The notes under the pieces: model-generated
Database searches by the model: none
What the model saw: only the letters and a program-made list of their open reading frames with translations
Told to the model about the DNA's origin: nothing
Translations under genes and position numbers: made by a program
In this document: piece after piece, positions 33,150 through 41,059 of the stretch
Layout: the number at the start of each line of letters is the position of its first letter
Position numbering within the stretch: the first letter of the stretch is position 1
From: an uncultured Myxococcaceae bacterium
GTDB taxonomy: Bacteria > Myxococcota_A > Polyangia > Polyangiales > Ga0077539
Direction: 5' to 3'
DNA: 44,513 bases
Assembly: GCA_945952225.1 (NCBI GenBank)
Contig: CAMFHP010000068.1
Location: 1 to 44,513 of the forward strand

Positions 33150-34804
33150 CGCGCGCGGTGGGGAACGTGCACGCCGTGGCGGTCGGCGAACTCGCTCGCG
33201 ATCTCGTAGCCCGCGTCGGCGTGACGGATCACGCCCATGCCCGGATCGCTCGTGAGCACGCGCTCGATGCGCCGCGCGGCGGCGTCGGTTCCGTCGGCGA
33301 CGACGACCATGCCCGCGTGGATCGAGTTGCCGATGCCCACGCCACCGCCGTGATGCACGCTCACCCACGTGGCGCCCGCCGCGCAGTTCACGAGCGCGTT
33401 GAGAATGGGCCAGTCGGCCACCGCATCGGTGCCGTCGCGCATGGCCTCGGTCTCGCGGTGCGGCGACGCGACGGAGCCGCAGTCGAGGTGGTCGCGGCCG
33501 ATCACGATGGGGGCCTTGACCTTGCCCGTGCGCACGAGGTCGTTGAACACGCGCCCCACGCGGGCGCGCTCGCCGTAGCCCAGCCAGCAGATGCGCGCGG
33601 GGAGTCCCTGGTAGGCCACGCGCTCGCCCGCGAGCTCGATCCAGCGACGCAGCGAAGGGTCATCGGGCACGGCTTCGAGCACCGCGCGGTCGGTCACCGC
33701 GATGTCTTCGGGATCGCCCGAGAGCGCCACCCAGCGGAACGGTCCGCGGCCCGTGCAGAACTGCGGACGGATGTACGCCGGCACGAAGCCCGGGATCTCG
33801 AACGCATCGTCGCAGCCCGCGAGCTGCGCCTCGCCGCGGATGTTGTTGCCGTAGTCGCACGCGAACACGCCGCGGCCCTGCATGTCTCGCATCGCGCGGA
33901 TCTCGCGCACCATGCTCTCCCGCGCGCGCTTCACGTACTCGTCGGGGTTCGACACGCGCAGCGCCGCCGCGTCGTCGAGCGAGAGCCCCGCGGGCACGTA
34001 GCCGTGGAGGGGATCGTGCGCCGAGGTCTGCTCGGTGACGAAATCGGGCAGTGCGTTGCGTCCCACGAGCTCGGGGTACACCTCGGCGGCGTTGCCCACG
34101 AGGCCGATGGAGAGGGCCTCGCCCTTCGCACACGCCTCGCGCACCCACGCGAGCGCCTCGTCGAGCGACGAGGTCGCGCGGTCGACGTAGCGCGTGGCGA
34201 GGCGGCGCTCGACGCGCGAGGGATCGACCTCGACCGCGAGGCACACGGCGCCGTTCATCGTGGCCGCGAGGGGCTGCGCGCCGCCCATGCCGCCGAGGCC
34301 CGCGGTGAGGATCCAGCGGCCCTTCCACGAGCCGTTGAAGTGCTGGCGACCGGCCTCGGCGAAGGTCTCGTAGGTGCCCTGCAAGATCCCCTGCGTGCCG
34401 ATGTAGATCCAGCTCCCGGCGGTCATCTGGCCGTACATGATGAGGCCCTGCGCTTCGAGCCTGCGAAAGTGCTCCCACGTCGCCCATTTCGGCACGAGCA
34501 GCGAGTTCGCGAGGAGCACACGCGGCGCGTCTTCGTGCGTGCGGAAGCGCCCCACGGCCTTGCCCGATTGCACGAGCAGGGTCTCGTCGCTGCCGAGGGT
34601 CTGCAGCTCGCGGAGGATGACGTCGAAGGCCTCCCAGCTCCGCGCCGCGCGGCCCGTGCCGCCGTAGACGACGAGGTCCTGCGGACGCTCGGCGACGTCG
34701 GGGTCGAGGTTGTTCTGGATCATTCGCCAGGCGGCTTCCTGCGGCCACGCCTTGCAGGTGAGGGTGCTGCCGCGGGGGGCTCGTACGGTGCGTGCGGTGC
34801 TCAT
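33146..34804 (-). CDS. hutU: Urocanate hydratase
   Basis: A 552-aa NAD-dependent enzyme that hydrates urocanate to imidazolone-propionate, step 2 of histidine breakdown. It covers the full family length: [19 protein letters not shown] at the start, YGGTGRAAR, the NAD-binding [13 protein letters not shown], and the active-site block [19 protein letters not shown] with the conserved Cys. Then come [18 protein letters not shown] and [16 protein letters not shown] 34804 has GGAGG 7 nt upstream (34811-34815) and a TACCTT-CCGCGG element farther out. It is first in a hutU-hutI operon and divergent from the coiled-coil/KOW gene. Confidence 0.96.
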   Translation of the reverse strand: MSTARTVRAPRGSTLTCKAWPQEAAWRMIQNNLDPDVAERPQDLVVYGGTGRAARSWEAFDVILRELQTLGSDETLLVQSGKAVGRFRTHEDAPRVLLANSLLVPKWATWEHFRRLEAQGLIMYGQMTAGSWIYIGTQGILQGTYETFAEAGRQHFNGSWKGRWILTAGLGGMGGAQPLAATMNGAVCLAVEVDPSRVERRLATRYVDRATSSLDEALAWVREACAKGEALSIGLVGNAAEVYPELVGRNALPDFVTEQTSAHDPLHGYVPAGLSLDDAAALRVSNPDEYVKRARESMVREIRAMRDMQGRGVFACDYGNNIRGEAQLAGCDDAFEIPGFVPAYIRPQFCTGRGPFRWVALSGDPEDIAVTDRAVLEAVPDDPSLRRWIELAGERVAYQGLPARICWLGYGERARVGRVFNDLVRTGKVKAPIVIGRDHLDCGSVASPHRETEAMRDGTDAVADWPILNALVNCAAGATWVSVHHGGGVGIGNSIHAGMVVVADGTDAAARRIERVLTSDPGMGVIRHADAGYEIASEFADRHGVHVPHRAR

Positions 34805-34828
34805 CGGTGACCTCCGGTGGGGCGGTGA

Positions 34829-34840
34829 CCGCGGAAGGTA
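34829..34840 (-). promoter_or_regulatory. TACCTT-CCGCGG promoter-like element before hutU
   Basis: On the minus strand the TANNNN-CCGC element ends 24 nt before ATG 34804, leaving a short leader that carries GGAGG at 34811-34815. Confidence 0.5.
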
Positions 34841-34893
34841 GCGGCCCACGTCGCACGAAAGAAGCGGCAGTTCCGTTTTGCCGGGAGTGCGCG

Positions 34894-34905
34894 TATGTTC
34901 CGCGC
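34894..34905 (+). promoter_or_regulatory. TATGTT-CCGCGC promoter-like element
   Basis: The TANNNN-CCGC element lies 19 nt before the GTG of the coiled-coil/KOW gene. It overlaps an in-frame ATG at 34895, which argues against that ATG as the start. Confidence 0.5.
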
Positions 34906-34912
34906 CCTTCCG

Positions 34913-34918
34913 AAGGAG
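34913..34918 (+). promoter_or_regulatory. Ribosome binding site AAGGAG fixing a GTG start
   Basis: AAGGAG lies 6 nt before GTG 34925. This supports GTG over the in-frame ATG at 34895. Confidence 0.7.
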
Positions 34919-34924
34919 ACCACC

Positions 34925-36199
34925 GTGCATTTCGCGGGCTTTACCGAGGCTGATTTCGACGCGTACCTCCCTGCGAGGGCGAGCTCCAACGCGTTCAACC
35001 GTCCGCGCATCGAGGTGAAGCAGAAGGCCGTCTCGCTCGCGCGCGCCCTCGGCGAGGCCGCCAACGCCTCGGGTCTCGGGCTCGAAGTGCGCGCCAGCGA
35101 AGAGGTCCCCTCGCTCTGGAACAAGCGCAGCGTCACGGCCCAGTGGGTCTTCTTCTGGCGCGACGCCTCCGCGCGCAAGCAGCTCGAAGAGCTCCTCGAC
35201 AAGGGCCGCACGCTCGCCGCGACGCTCACCGATCCGACGCCGTACTTCCGCCACGCCTTCCTCGCGCTCTACCTCGACGCGACGCAGTTCGAGGTCGCGC
35301 TGAAGATCCACGGCGACGCGTGGGTCGACGTGCGCAACGTCCGCGCGCTCCTCGCCGACGACACCCGCCGCGAGGCCCTGTTCACCGCGCTCCGCGCGCT
35401 CCCCGAGAGCTTCCGCGTGGGCGTCACGGGACACGACTCCGTGGCCGCGCGCGACGTCGACGCGTCGGCCCTCCACGAGACCTTCGGCGCGCTCACGGGC
35501 GCGTCGCAGTGGTGGTTCCTCGGCCGCACGCTGCCCCGCGCCGAGGCCGTCGCGCAGGGCCCCGCGCTCGCCGCGTGGATCGACGAGACCTTCCGCGCGC
35601 TGCTCCCGATCTACCGCCTCCTCGCGTGGTCCCACGACAACGACCTCGTGAGCATCGAGCGCGAGGTTGAAGCCGCCCGCGCCGAGCGCCTCGCCCACGT
35701 CGACGAAGAGGCCGCCCGCGCCGCCGAGTGGCAGGCCCAGCACCTCGCCGAGATCGAGCGCCGTCGTGAGGTCGCCGCCGCCGAGACCCGCGAGCGCATC
35801 GCGGCCTCGGAGCGCGCGCGCCCCGCGGTGGTTCACACCGTCACGCAACACCTCGCGCCCGAGCCTCCGAAGGCCGAGACGAAGCCGCCCCGTCGGCCCG
35901 AGACGCCGCGCGTCGAGCCGAAGCCCGCGGCCCCGAAGGTCGAGCCGAAGCCCCGCGCCACCGACGAACTCCGCGAGCGCCTTGCGAAGGCCCCGAAGCC
36001 GAAGGCCGAGCCGAAGGAGCCCGTCGAGACCGCGTCTCCCGTGGTGCCCGGCGCGCGCGTGAAGATCCGCTCCGGCGCCTTTGCCGACCGCATCGGAACC
36101 GTCTCCGAGGTCGACGGACGCGGCCACGCCCGCGTGCTCTTCGGACTCATCGCCGCGCGCCTCGACGCGAGCGAGCTCGTGGTCGTCACCGACCGCTGA
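34925..36199 (+). CDS. Coiled-coil protein with C-terminal KOW motif
   Basis: A 424-aa cytoplasmic protein. Residues 1-240 form an unrecognised alpha/beta domain ([20 protein letters not shown], then [20 protein letters not shown]). Residues 242-300 are a charged coiled coil rich in Glu, Ala and Arg. Residues 311-372 are a Lys/Pro/Glu linker ([20 protein letters not shown]). Residues 374-420 are a KOW-like domain ([19 protein letters not shown], then [12 protein letters not shown]). KOW motifs, as in NusG and some ribosomal proteins, bind RNA or protein, so a role in transcription or translation is possible but not shown. It starts at GTG 34925 with AAGGAG, and is divergent from hutU. Confidence 0.8.
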   Translation: MHFAGFTEADFDAYLPARASSNAFNRPRIEVKQKAVSLARALGEAANASGLGLEVRASEEVPSLWNKRSVTAQWVFFWRDASARKQLEELLDKGRTLAATLTDPTPYFRHAFLALYLDATQFEVALKIHGDAWVDVRNVRALLADDTRREALFTALRALPESFRVGVTGHDSVAARDVDASALHETFGALTGASQWWFLGRTLPRAEAVAQGPALAAWIDETFRALLPIYRLLAWSHDNDLVSIEREVEAARAERLAHVDEEAARAAEWQAQHLAEIERRREVAAAETRERIAASERARPAVVHTVTQHLAPEPPKAETKPPRRPETPRVEPKPAAPKVEPKPRATDELRERLAKAPKPKAEPKEPVETASPVVPGARVKIRSGAFADRIGTVSEVDGRGHARVLFGLIAARLDASELVVVTDR

Positions 36200-36242
36200 G
36201 CGACGTCACCACACCCCCCGTACACATCGACCGATCACACGC

Positions 36243-36725
36243 TCACTCGGGCTCGCCGCTCGGGTCCTTCGCGGGCCCGGGCTCCGGCGCGGGGATCGTG
36301 CGCGTGCGCTTGCGAATGCTCTTGAGCGCGGCCTGCGCGTTGACGTCGGGCTTGATGGCCTGCGTGCCGTCGGGGGCCTCGCCGTCGGTGGGCTTGAAGC
36401 GCACCTCCATCTTCACCTCGAAGGCCAGACCCGTGAGGATCTTCTTCACGTCGCCGGCGAAGTTGGTGGTCTGGAGAAAGTCGCGGATCTCCTTCGCGAC
36501 GACGGTGTAGAGGCCCTTCTTCGTCTCGTCGATCTGATCGAGCACGACGTTGGCGGCCTCCTTGGGGAGCTTCACGTTGTCGATGAGGCCGCGCACCGTG
36601 TCTTCGCTGCGCGAGATGGCGCCGATGCCCGACTCGATGCCGCGCTTCACGAGGCGTTCGAGAATGGTGTTCCGCTCGCGCTCGGAGGCTGCGTCGGGCG
36701 TGCTCTTGCGGTCGTCGGAGGGCAT
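36243..36725 (-). CDS. Phasin-like helical protein
   Basis: A 160-aa soluble protein. The N-terminal 100 residues are amphipathic helices (LVKRGIESGIGAISRSEDTV, then NVKLPKEAANVVLDQIDETK and KEIRDFLQTTNF) that resemble phasins or poly-hydroxyalkanoate granule proteins. A short strand pair follows (AFEVKMEVRFKPTD), then a basic, Pro-rich tail. No polyhydroxyalkanoate gene is nearby, so the granule role is not supported by context and the name is only by shape. A TTAGGT box followed by TCGCGC lies just before the ATG on the minus strand (36736-36741). It converges on the coiled-coil/KOW gene. Confidence 0.65.
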   Translation of the reverse strand: MPSDDRKSTPDAASERERNTILERLVKRGIESGIGAISRSEDTVRGLIDNVKLPKEAANVVLDQIDETKKGLYTVVAKEIRDFLQTTNFAGDVKKILTGLAFEVKMEVRFKPTDGEAPDGTQAIKPDVNAQAALKSIRKRTRTIPAPEPGPAKDPSGEPE

Positions 36726-36770
36726 CGGCGCGCGAACCTAAGCGCACGCCCTGGGAGCGTCAACGCGGCA

Positions 36771-37877
36771 TCACCGCGACGACTGCGCCGACCGCTGCGC
36801 GTCGAGCCGGTCGTAGTGACGGTAGCCGAGGAGGTCGAGCGCCGACGCGGGCGCGAGGTGGATGTCCACCAGGGTCTTGAGGTCGTAGGTGCCCGCGAGC
36901 ACCGGCGGGCTGTACGCGCGCACTGTCTCGGGCGTGCGGAAGGCCTCCATCGGAAACAGCATGCGGTACGGGTGCAGGTGCACGAAGTGGGCACACGAGA
37001 GCCGCGAGTAGCCCGGGGTCTTGGGCGCGGTGATCACGTGCGGCGTCGCGAGGAAGGTGCCGCCCGTGAGGATCTCCAACTGCTGCCCCACCTGCGCGAC
37101 GATGCATCCCTCGGGCGGGCGTCCGTGCACCATGTGGCCCTCGGGGTGCTCGGCGGTTCCGCGCGTGCGGAGGTAGAGCCCCGAGCCCGGATCCGGCGGC
37201 GGGCAACGGCGCCCCTCGGGGTCGAGAAAGCGCCCGCCAGGGAGCAGCGTGAGGAGGTTGAAGTCCGTGTGCTCCTCGCCCCAGAGGATCCCCTTCTCGG
37301 CCTGCGTGGCGTCGAGCGGGAGATACCGCAGCGCGCGGGTCACGTGCGGCGCGCCCTGGATCTGCGCGGTGAACGCAGCGGGTCCCATTCCGAGCGCCGT
37401 CGCGCATCCGCGGAGCAGCGCTTCGCCCACGGCGTGGAGCGCGCGTCCCATGGCGAGGTAGTTCTCGCGAAAGGCCTCGTCGCCCGCGGGCCACACGTTC
37501 TCGGCGTAGATCTCGGGATGCGTCGCCGCGCACTCGACGTCGGCGGGCATCGGCGCCGCGAAGTAGCACTCCTTGAAGTCGGGCTGACCACCGCCCGCGA
37601 CGGCCTGCTCGGTGTTCGGCGGCGTCCATCCGCGCTGGTACCAGATCTCGGGCTTCGCGAGCGCGCGCTTCTCCGACTCGGGCCGCGCCGTGAGCTTCAC
37701 GAACGAGTCGTAGTAGGCGTCGAGGAGCTTCGGGTCGATGCCGTGCGAGCGCACGTACACGAGCCCGTACTCGCCGAAGCCCACGCGGATGGCCTCGGCC
37801 GCCGCGTGCTGGCGCGCCTTGTCGCCGCTGGTGAGATCGTTCAGGTCAACCGTGGGAATCGAGAGGGGAGCGGTCAT
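36771..37877 (-). CDS. 2-oxoglutarate/Fe(II) oxygenase, isopenicillin N synthase-like
   Basis: A 368-aa member of the isopenicillin N synthase/2OG-Fe(II) dioxygenase superfamily. The N-terminal DIOX_N-like part begins IPTVDLNDLTSGD with GFGEYGLVYVRSHGI. The jelly-roll core has the iron triad His203-x-Asp205 (EEHTDFNLLTLL) and His280 (FLATPHVI), and the cosubstrate motif Arg292-x-Ser294 (YSRLSCAHF). Family members oxidise small molecules or close rings; the substrate here is unknown. It is a single gene, divergent from the glutaredoxin fusion. A CATAGT box lies 11 nt before ATG 37877, and a TTCCG-CGA-CGGAA dyad lies between the two genes. Confidence 0.9.
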   Translation of the reverse strand: MTAPLSIPTVDLNDLTSGDKARQHAAAEAIRVGFGEYGLVYVRSHGIDPKLLDAYYDSFVKLTARPESEKRALAKPEIWYQRGWTPPNTEQAVAGGGQPDFKECYFAAPMPADVECAATHPEIYAENVWPAGDEAFRENYLAMGRALHAVGEALLRGCATALGMGPAAFTAQIQGAPHVTRALRYLPLDATQAEKGILWGEEHTDFNLLTLLPGGRFLDPEGRRCPPPDPGSGLYLRTRGTAEHPEGHMVHGRPPEGCIVAQVGQQLEILTGGTFLATPHVITAPKTPGYSRLSCAHFVHLHPYRMLFPMEAFRTPETVRAYSPPVLAGTYDLKTLVDIHLAPASALDLLGYRHYDRLDAQRSAQSSR

Positions 37878-37904
37878 GGCGGGGCGCGACTATGCCCGAC
37901 GACA

Positions 37905-37917
37905 TTCCGCGACGGAA
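37905..37917. promoter_or_regulatory. TTCCG-CGA-CGGAA dyad in a divergent promoter region
   Basis: A perfect 5-3-5 inverted repeat 28 nt upstream of the oxygenase start and 45 nt upstream of the glutaredoxin-fusion start. It sits between the -10-like boxes of both genes, so it is a candidate shared operator. Confidence 0.45.
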
Positions 37918-37923
37918 CGGTGA

Positions 37924-37952
37924 TTGACGCACCGTCTCATTGCGAACATAGC
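37924..37952 (+). promoter_or_regulatory. Sigma-70-like promoter of the glutaredoxin fusion
   Basis: TTGACG (37924-37929), a 17-nt spacer and CATAGC (37947-37952) lie 10 nt before ATG 37963. The -35 match and spacing are good. Transcription would start only about 3-4 nt before the ATG. Confidence 0.45.
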
Positions 37953-37962
37953 TCGCGGCGCC

Positions 37963-38889
37963 ATGGCTCTCTCCGAAGCGCTGCGCGCGCACATCCGCAC
38001 GATCGTCGACTCGCACCGCGTGGTGCTGTTCATGAAGGGCACGCGGCTCTCGCCCCAGTGCGGCTTCTCCGCGACGGCGGTGGCGATGCTCGACGCGCTG
38101 CTGCCCGAGTACCGCACCGTCGACGTGATGGCCGATCCGACGCTGCGCGAGGGGCTCCGCGAGTACTCCGAGTGGCCCACGTTTCCGCAGCTCTACGTGG
38201 GCGGAACGTTCATGGGCGGCACCGACATTCTTCAAGAGCTCCAGTCGCAGGGTGAGCTCGCGCGGGCGCTCGGCGTCGAGGGTGTGACCGTGAAGCTCCC
38301 CGCGCTGACGATCACGGCGCGCGCCGCGTCGGTGCTGCGCGAGGCGATGCAAGACGCCGAAGGGCTCGTGCTGCGCTTCGAAGTGTCGTCGGGCTTCCGC
38401 TACGGGCTCTCCTTCGCGGACGCGCAGCCTGGCGACCTCGTGGTCGGCAGCGAAGGGCTCTCCGTGCACCTCGACCCGGGCAGCGCGCACCGCGCCGACG
38501 GCACGACCATCGACTACGTGGTGGGCTCGAAGGGCGCGGGCTTTCACATCACGAACCCCAACGAGCCCGAGCGCGTGCGTGCGCTCACGCCCGAGCAGGC
38601 GAAGGCGAAGCTCGCGGGCGCGAATCCGCCGCTGCTCGTCGACGTGCGCACGCCGACCGAGTGGGGCCTCGCGCGCATCGAGGGCGCGCGGCTCCTCGAC
38701 GCGGCCTTCGAACACGAGCTCCTCGCGATGGACCGCGCCACGCCGCTGATCTTTCAGTGCCACCACGGCGTGCGCAGTCAGGCCGCGGCGGAGCACTTTC
38801 TCGGGCTGGGCTTTCGCGAGGTCTACAACCTCGAAGGCGGCATCGACGCGTGGTCGCTCACCGTCGACCGCGCGGTGCCGCGCTACTGA
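37963..38889 (+). CDS. Glutaredoxin / A-type-like / rhodanese fusion protein
   Basis: A 308-aa fusion of three domains. Residues 1-105 are a monothiol glutaredoxin of the Grx4/GrxD type (VVLFMKGTRLSPQCGFS with CGFS at 33-36, WPTFPQLYVGG, GGTDIL). Residues about 112-205 look like an A-type iron-sulfur carrier (IscA/HesB: LTITARAASVLREAM, LRFEVSSGFRYGLSFA, GAGFHITNPNEP), but all three cluster cysteines of IscA are missing. Residues 212-305 are a rhodanese domain (LLVDVRTPTEW, active Cys266 in QCHHGVRS, NLEGGIDAW). CGFS glutaredoxins carry [2Fe-2S] clusters with BolA partners, and bolA follows 23 nt later. ATG 37963 begins the glutaredoxin domain. Confidence 0.9.
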   Translation: MALSEALRAHIRTIVDSHRVVLFMKGTRLSPQCGFSATAVAMLDALLPEYRTVDVMADPTLREGLREYSEWPTFPQLYVGGTFMGGTDILQELQSQGELARALGVEGVTVKLPALTITARAASVLREAMQDAEGLVLRFEVSSGFRYGLSFADAQPGDLVVGSEGLSVHLDPGSAHRADGTTIDYVVGSKGAGFHITNPNEPERVRALTPEQAKAKLAGANPPLLVDVRTPTEWGLARIEGARLLDAAFEHELLAMDRATPLIFQCHHGVRSQAAAEHFLGLGFREVYNLEGGIDAWSLTVDRAVPRY

Positions 38890-38895
38890 GTTGTG

Positions 38896-38907
38896 TATAG
38901 TCCGCGG
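38896..38907 (+). promoter_or_regulatory. TATAGT-CCGCGG promoter-like element before bolA
   Basis: The best TANNNN-CCGC element in the window, ending 5 nt before the bolA ATG with no Shine-Dalgarno sequence. It lies wholly in the gap after the glutaredoxin fusion. bolA may thus also be transcribed alone as a near-leaderless mRNA. Confidence 0.5.
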
Positions 38908-38912
38908 CCCTC

Positions 38913-39167
38913 ATGAGCCAGCACTCCACGCAGCACGGCAATCAGTGCGACGCGCTCCGCGCCGCGATCCTCCAGGCACTCCCCGACGCGCAGGTCGACG
39001 CCACCGGCGGCGGCGGTCACTACACCCTCGTGGTCACCTCCGAGGCCTTTCGCGGCAAGGGGCTCGTCGACAGCCAGCGCCTCGTGTACGGCGCCATCGC
39101 GCATCTCATGAAGGGTGACGACGCGCCGGTGCACGCGATCGACAGCCTGCGCACGCGCACGCCATGA
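38913..39167 (+). CDS. BolA family protein
   Basis: An 84-aa BolA-type protein: ALRAAILQALPDAQVDATGG, then the family's central H-Y stretch GGHYTLVVTSEAFRGKGLVD, then QRLVYGAIAHLM and the C-terminal HAIDSLRTRTP with the conserved His. BolA proteins bind CGFS monothiol glutaredoxins to form [2Fe-2S] complexes used in iron sensing and cluster transfer. The gene directly upstream encodes such a CGFS domain. The stop overlaps the next ATG (ATGA, 39164-39167). Confidence 0.93.
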   Translation: MSQHSTQHGNQCDALRAAILQALPDAQVDATGGGGHYTLVVTSEAFRGKGLVDSQRLVYGAIAHLMKGDDAPVHAIDSLRTRTP

Positions 39168-40252
39168 GGTCTGCGCTTCTCATCTCGAAGCCCATCGCGC
39201 CTCCGTGGACGGACTCGAACAAGAACCTCGTTCGTGACCTCGCCCGTGCGATGACCCGCACCGAGGCGCGCGTGATGGTGCCGCAGGGTGCTCCCTTCGA
39301 CGGTGCGATCAGCGAGCCCGTGTACCTCGCGGCCGGTGCCTACGCGCCCTCGCGCGCCGCGAACGTGCGCGTCTTGAAGCGCCTGCTCACGGGCCCGCGC
39401 GCCGACGTGTGGCACTTCTTCTTCGCGCCCAATCCGCTCACACTCCACGCGGGCCGTGTGGCCTCTGCGCTTCGTCGCGTGCCCACGGTGCACACGATCG
39501 CGAGCGCGCCCGACTCGCTGGAGAAGGTCGCGTCCGCGCTCTTCGCCGACCGCATCGTGGTGTTGAGCGAGCACACCGCGCGGAGGCTTCGCGCGGTCGG
39601 TGTGGAGCCCACGGTGATTCCGCCTGCGATCGGCGACCTCGCGGTGTCGCCCGAGCAGATCGAGCGGGCCCGCGCGCGCCACGGATTGCCCGCGCGCTAC
39701 GTGCTCTACCCCGGCGACCTGGAGCACTCCGACGGCGCCGCCACCTTCGTGCGCGCGGCAGCTCGACACCGGGGCGACGACTTCGGCTTCGTGGTGGCGT
39801 CGCGGCCCAAGACGCCGGCGGCGCACGCGGCCCGCGAACGGCTCGCGGCCGATGCGACGGCGCGCGGCGCGAAGGTGCTGTGGCTCGGCGAGCTCGACGA
39901 CATCCACGCGGTGGTCGCAGGCGCGTCGGCGGTCACCCTCGTGGTCGACACGCTCCACGCGAAGATGGACTACCCCCTGGTGCTCCTCGAAGCGCTGCTC
40001 ACGGGGGGTCCGGTGGTGGTGAGCGCGGGCACGGCGGGCGAGGAGCTCATGGCCTCGGGCGGCGCGAAGTCGGTGAAGCCCTCCGACGACGCGGGCCTCT
40101 ACGAGACCGTGTGCGCGCTGCTCGTTGACGACGCCGCGGCGCGCGCGATGGGCGCTCGGGGCGGCGCGTGGGTGCGCGAGCATTGCGCGCCCGCCGCGGT
40201 CGCGGCGCGCTACGAGCGCGTGTACGACGAGGTCATTGCGGCGCGAAGGTGA
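39164..40252 (+). CDS. Glycosyltransferase family 4-like protein
   Basis: A 362-aa GT-B fold enzyme. The N-terminal acceptor half runs to about residue 165 (MRSALLISKPIAPPWTDSNK, DVWHFFFAPNPLT, PTVHTIASAPDSL). The C-terminal nucleotide-sugar half has YVLYPGDLEHSDGAATFVRA, KVLWLGELDDIHAVVAGASA and the GT4-type motif MDYPLVLLEALLTGGPVVVS. In that motif the first Glu of E-x7-E is replaced by Asp or Tyr, while GLPVV is GGPVV. It is likely cytoplasmic and acts on a lipid-linked or soluble glycan. It is coupled to bolA by a 4-nt overlap, although the link between the two functions is unclear. Confidence 0.85.
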   Translation: MRSALLISKPIAPPWTDSNKNLVRDLARAMTRTEARVMVPQGAPFDGAISEPVYLAAGAYAPSRAANVRVLKRLLTGPRADVWHFFFAPNPLTLHAGRVASALRRVPTVHTIASAPDSLEKVASALFADRIVVLSEHTARRLRAVGVEPTVIPPAIGDLAVSPEQIERARARHGLPARYVLYPGDLEHSDGAATFVRAAARHRGDDFGFVVASRPKTPAAHAARERLAADATARGAKVLWLGELDDIHAVVAGASAVTLVVDTLHAKMDYPLVLLEALLTGGPVVVSAGTAGEELMASGGAKSVKPSDDAGLYETVCALLVDDAAARAMGARGGAWVREHCAPAAVAARYERVYDEVIAARR

Positions 40253-40272
40253 CGGCGCCGCGCGGGGTGTGG

Positions 40273-40284
40273 TAGGCGCCGCGC
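40273..40284 (+). promoter_or_regulatory. TAGGCG-CCGCGC promoter-like element before the methyltransferase
   Basis: TANNNN-CCGC element preceded by TGG (TGn extended -10 form), ending 3 nt before ATG 40288. No Shine-Dalgarno sequence is visible. Confidence 0.45.
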
Positions 40285-40287
40285 ATC

Positions 40288-41007
40288 ATGGCGCGCGACG
40301 AAGCAACCCGGGCCTACTACGACGAGTTCAGCCGCTGGTACGAGAAGGAGCGCGGACGCGGCTATCACGCGCTCATCGACGACCTCGAGGTGAGCGTCGC
40401 CGAGCCCCTCGCACGCGGCGCGAAGGTGCTCGAAGTGGGCTGCGGCACCGGGCTCATTCTCGAACGTGTGGCGCGCGTGGCGGAGAAGGCCGTGGGCATC
40501 GACCTCTCGCCCGGGATGCTCGAACAGGCCCGCGCGCGCGGCCTCGACGTGCACGAGGGATCGGCCACGGAGCTTCCCTTCGAAGACGCGAGCTTCGACC
40601 TCGTGTACTCGTTCAAGGTGCTCGCGCACGTGCCCGACATCGAGCGCGCGCTGCGCGAGATGGCGCGCGTCACGAAGCCTGGCGGCACCGTGCTCGCGGA
40701 GTTCTACAACCCGTGGAGCCTGCGCTACCTCGCGAAGCGCCTCGGCCCCGCGGGACGCATCTCCGAGAAGACCACCGAGGCCGCGGTGTACACGCGCTTC
40801 GACTCGCCCGCGCGCATCCGCGAGATCCTCCCGCAGGGCACGGTGCTCGAAGGCTTTCGCGGCGTGCGCGTCGTGACGCCCACCGCGAAGGTGATCTCAC
40901 TGCCCGTCGTGGGGAGCCTCGTGTCGGCGCTCGAACACCGCCTGCTCGACTCGCCCGCGTCGCAGCTCGGCGGCTTTCTGATCGCCGTGATCCGCCGCAC
41001 GGCGTAG
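40288..41007 (+). CDS. Class I SAM-dependent methyltransferase
   Basis: A 239-aa methyltransferase of the UbiE/Methyltransf_11 type. SAM-binding motif I is VLEVGCGTG (46-54), followed by the acidic AVGIDLSPGMLEQARA, motif II EGSATELPFEDASFDLVYSF, and post-motif HVPDIERALREMARVTKPGG. The C-terminal region (residues 140-239) is longer than the core, has a hydrophobic stretch (VISLPVVGSLVSALEH) and may bind a lipophilic substrate. The substrate is unknown. It sits 35 nt after the GT4 gene and before the PilR-like regulator. Confidence 0.9.
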   Translation: MARDEATRAYYDEFSRWYEKERGRGYHALIDDLEVSVAEPLARGAKVLEVGCGTGLILERVARVAEKAVGIDLSPGMLEQARARGLDVHEGSATELPFEDASFDLVYSFKVLAHVPDIERALREMARVTKPGGTVLAEFYNPWSLRYLAKRLGPAGRISEKTTEAAVYTRFDSPARIREILPQGTVLEGFRGVRVVTPTAKVISLPVVGSLVSALEHRLLDSPASQLGGFLIAVIRRTA

Positions 41008-41041
41008 CAGAAGCGCCTCACGGCGCGCGGGGGTGTGGTGA

Positions 41042-41053
41042 TACAGTCCGCAC
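41042..41053 (+). promoter_or_regulatory. TACAGT-CCGCAC promoter-like element before PilR-like gene
   Basis: TACAGT preceded by TGA (TGn extended -10) and followed by CCGCAC, ending 6 nt before ATG 41060. No Shine-Dalgarno sequence is visible. Confidence 0.45.
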
Positions 41054-41059
41054 CCTCCC

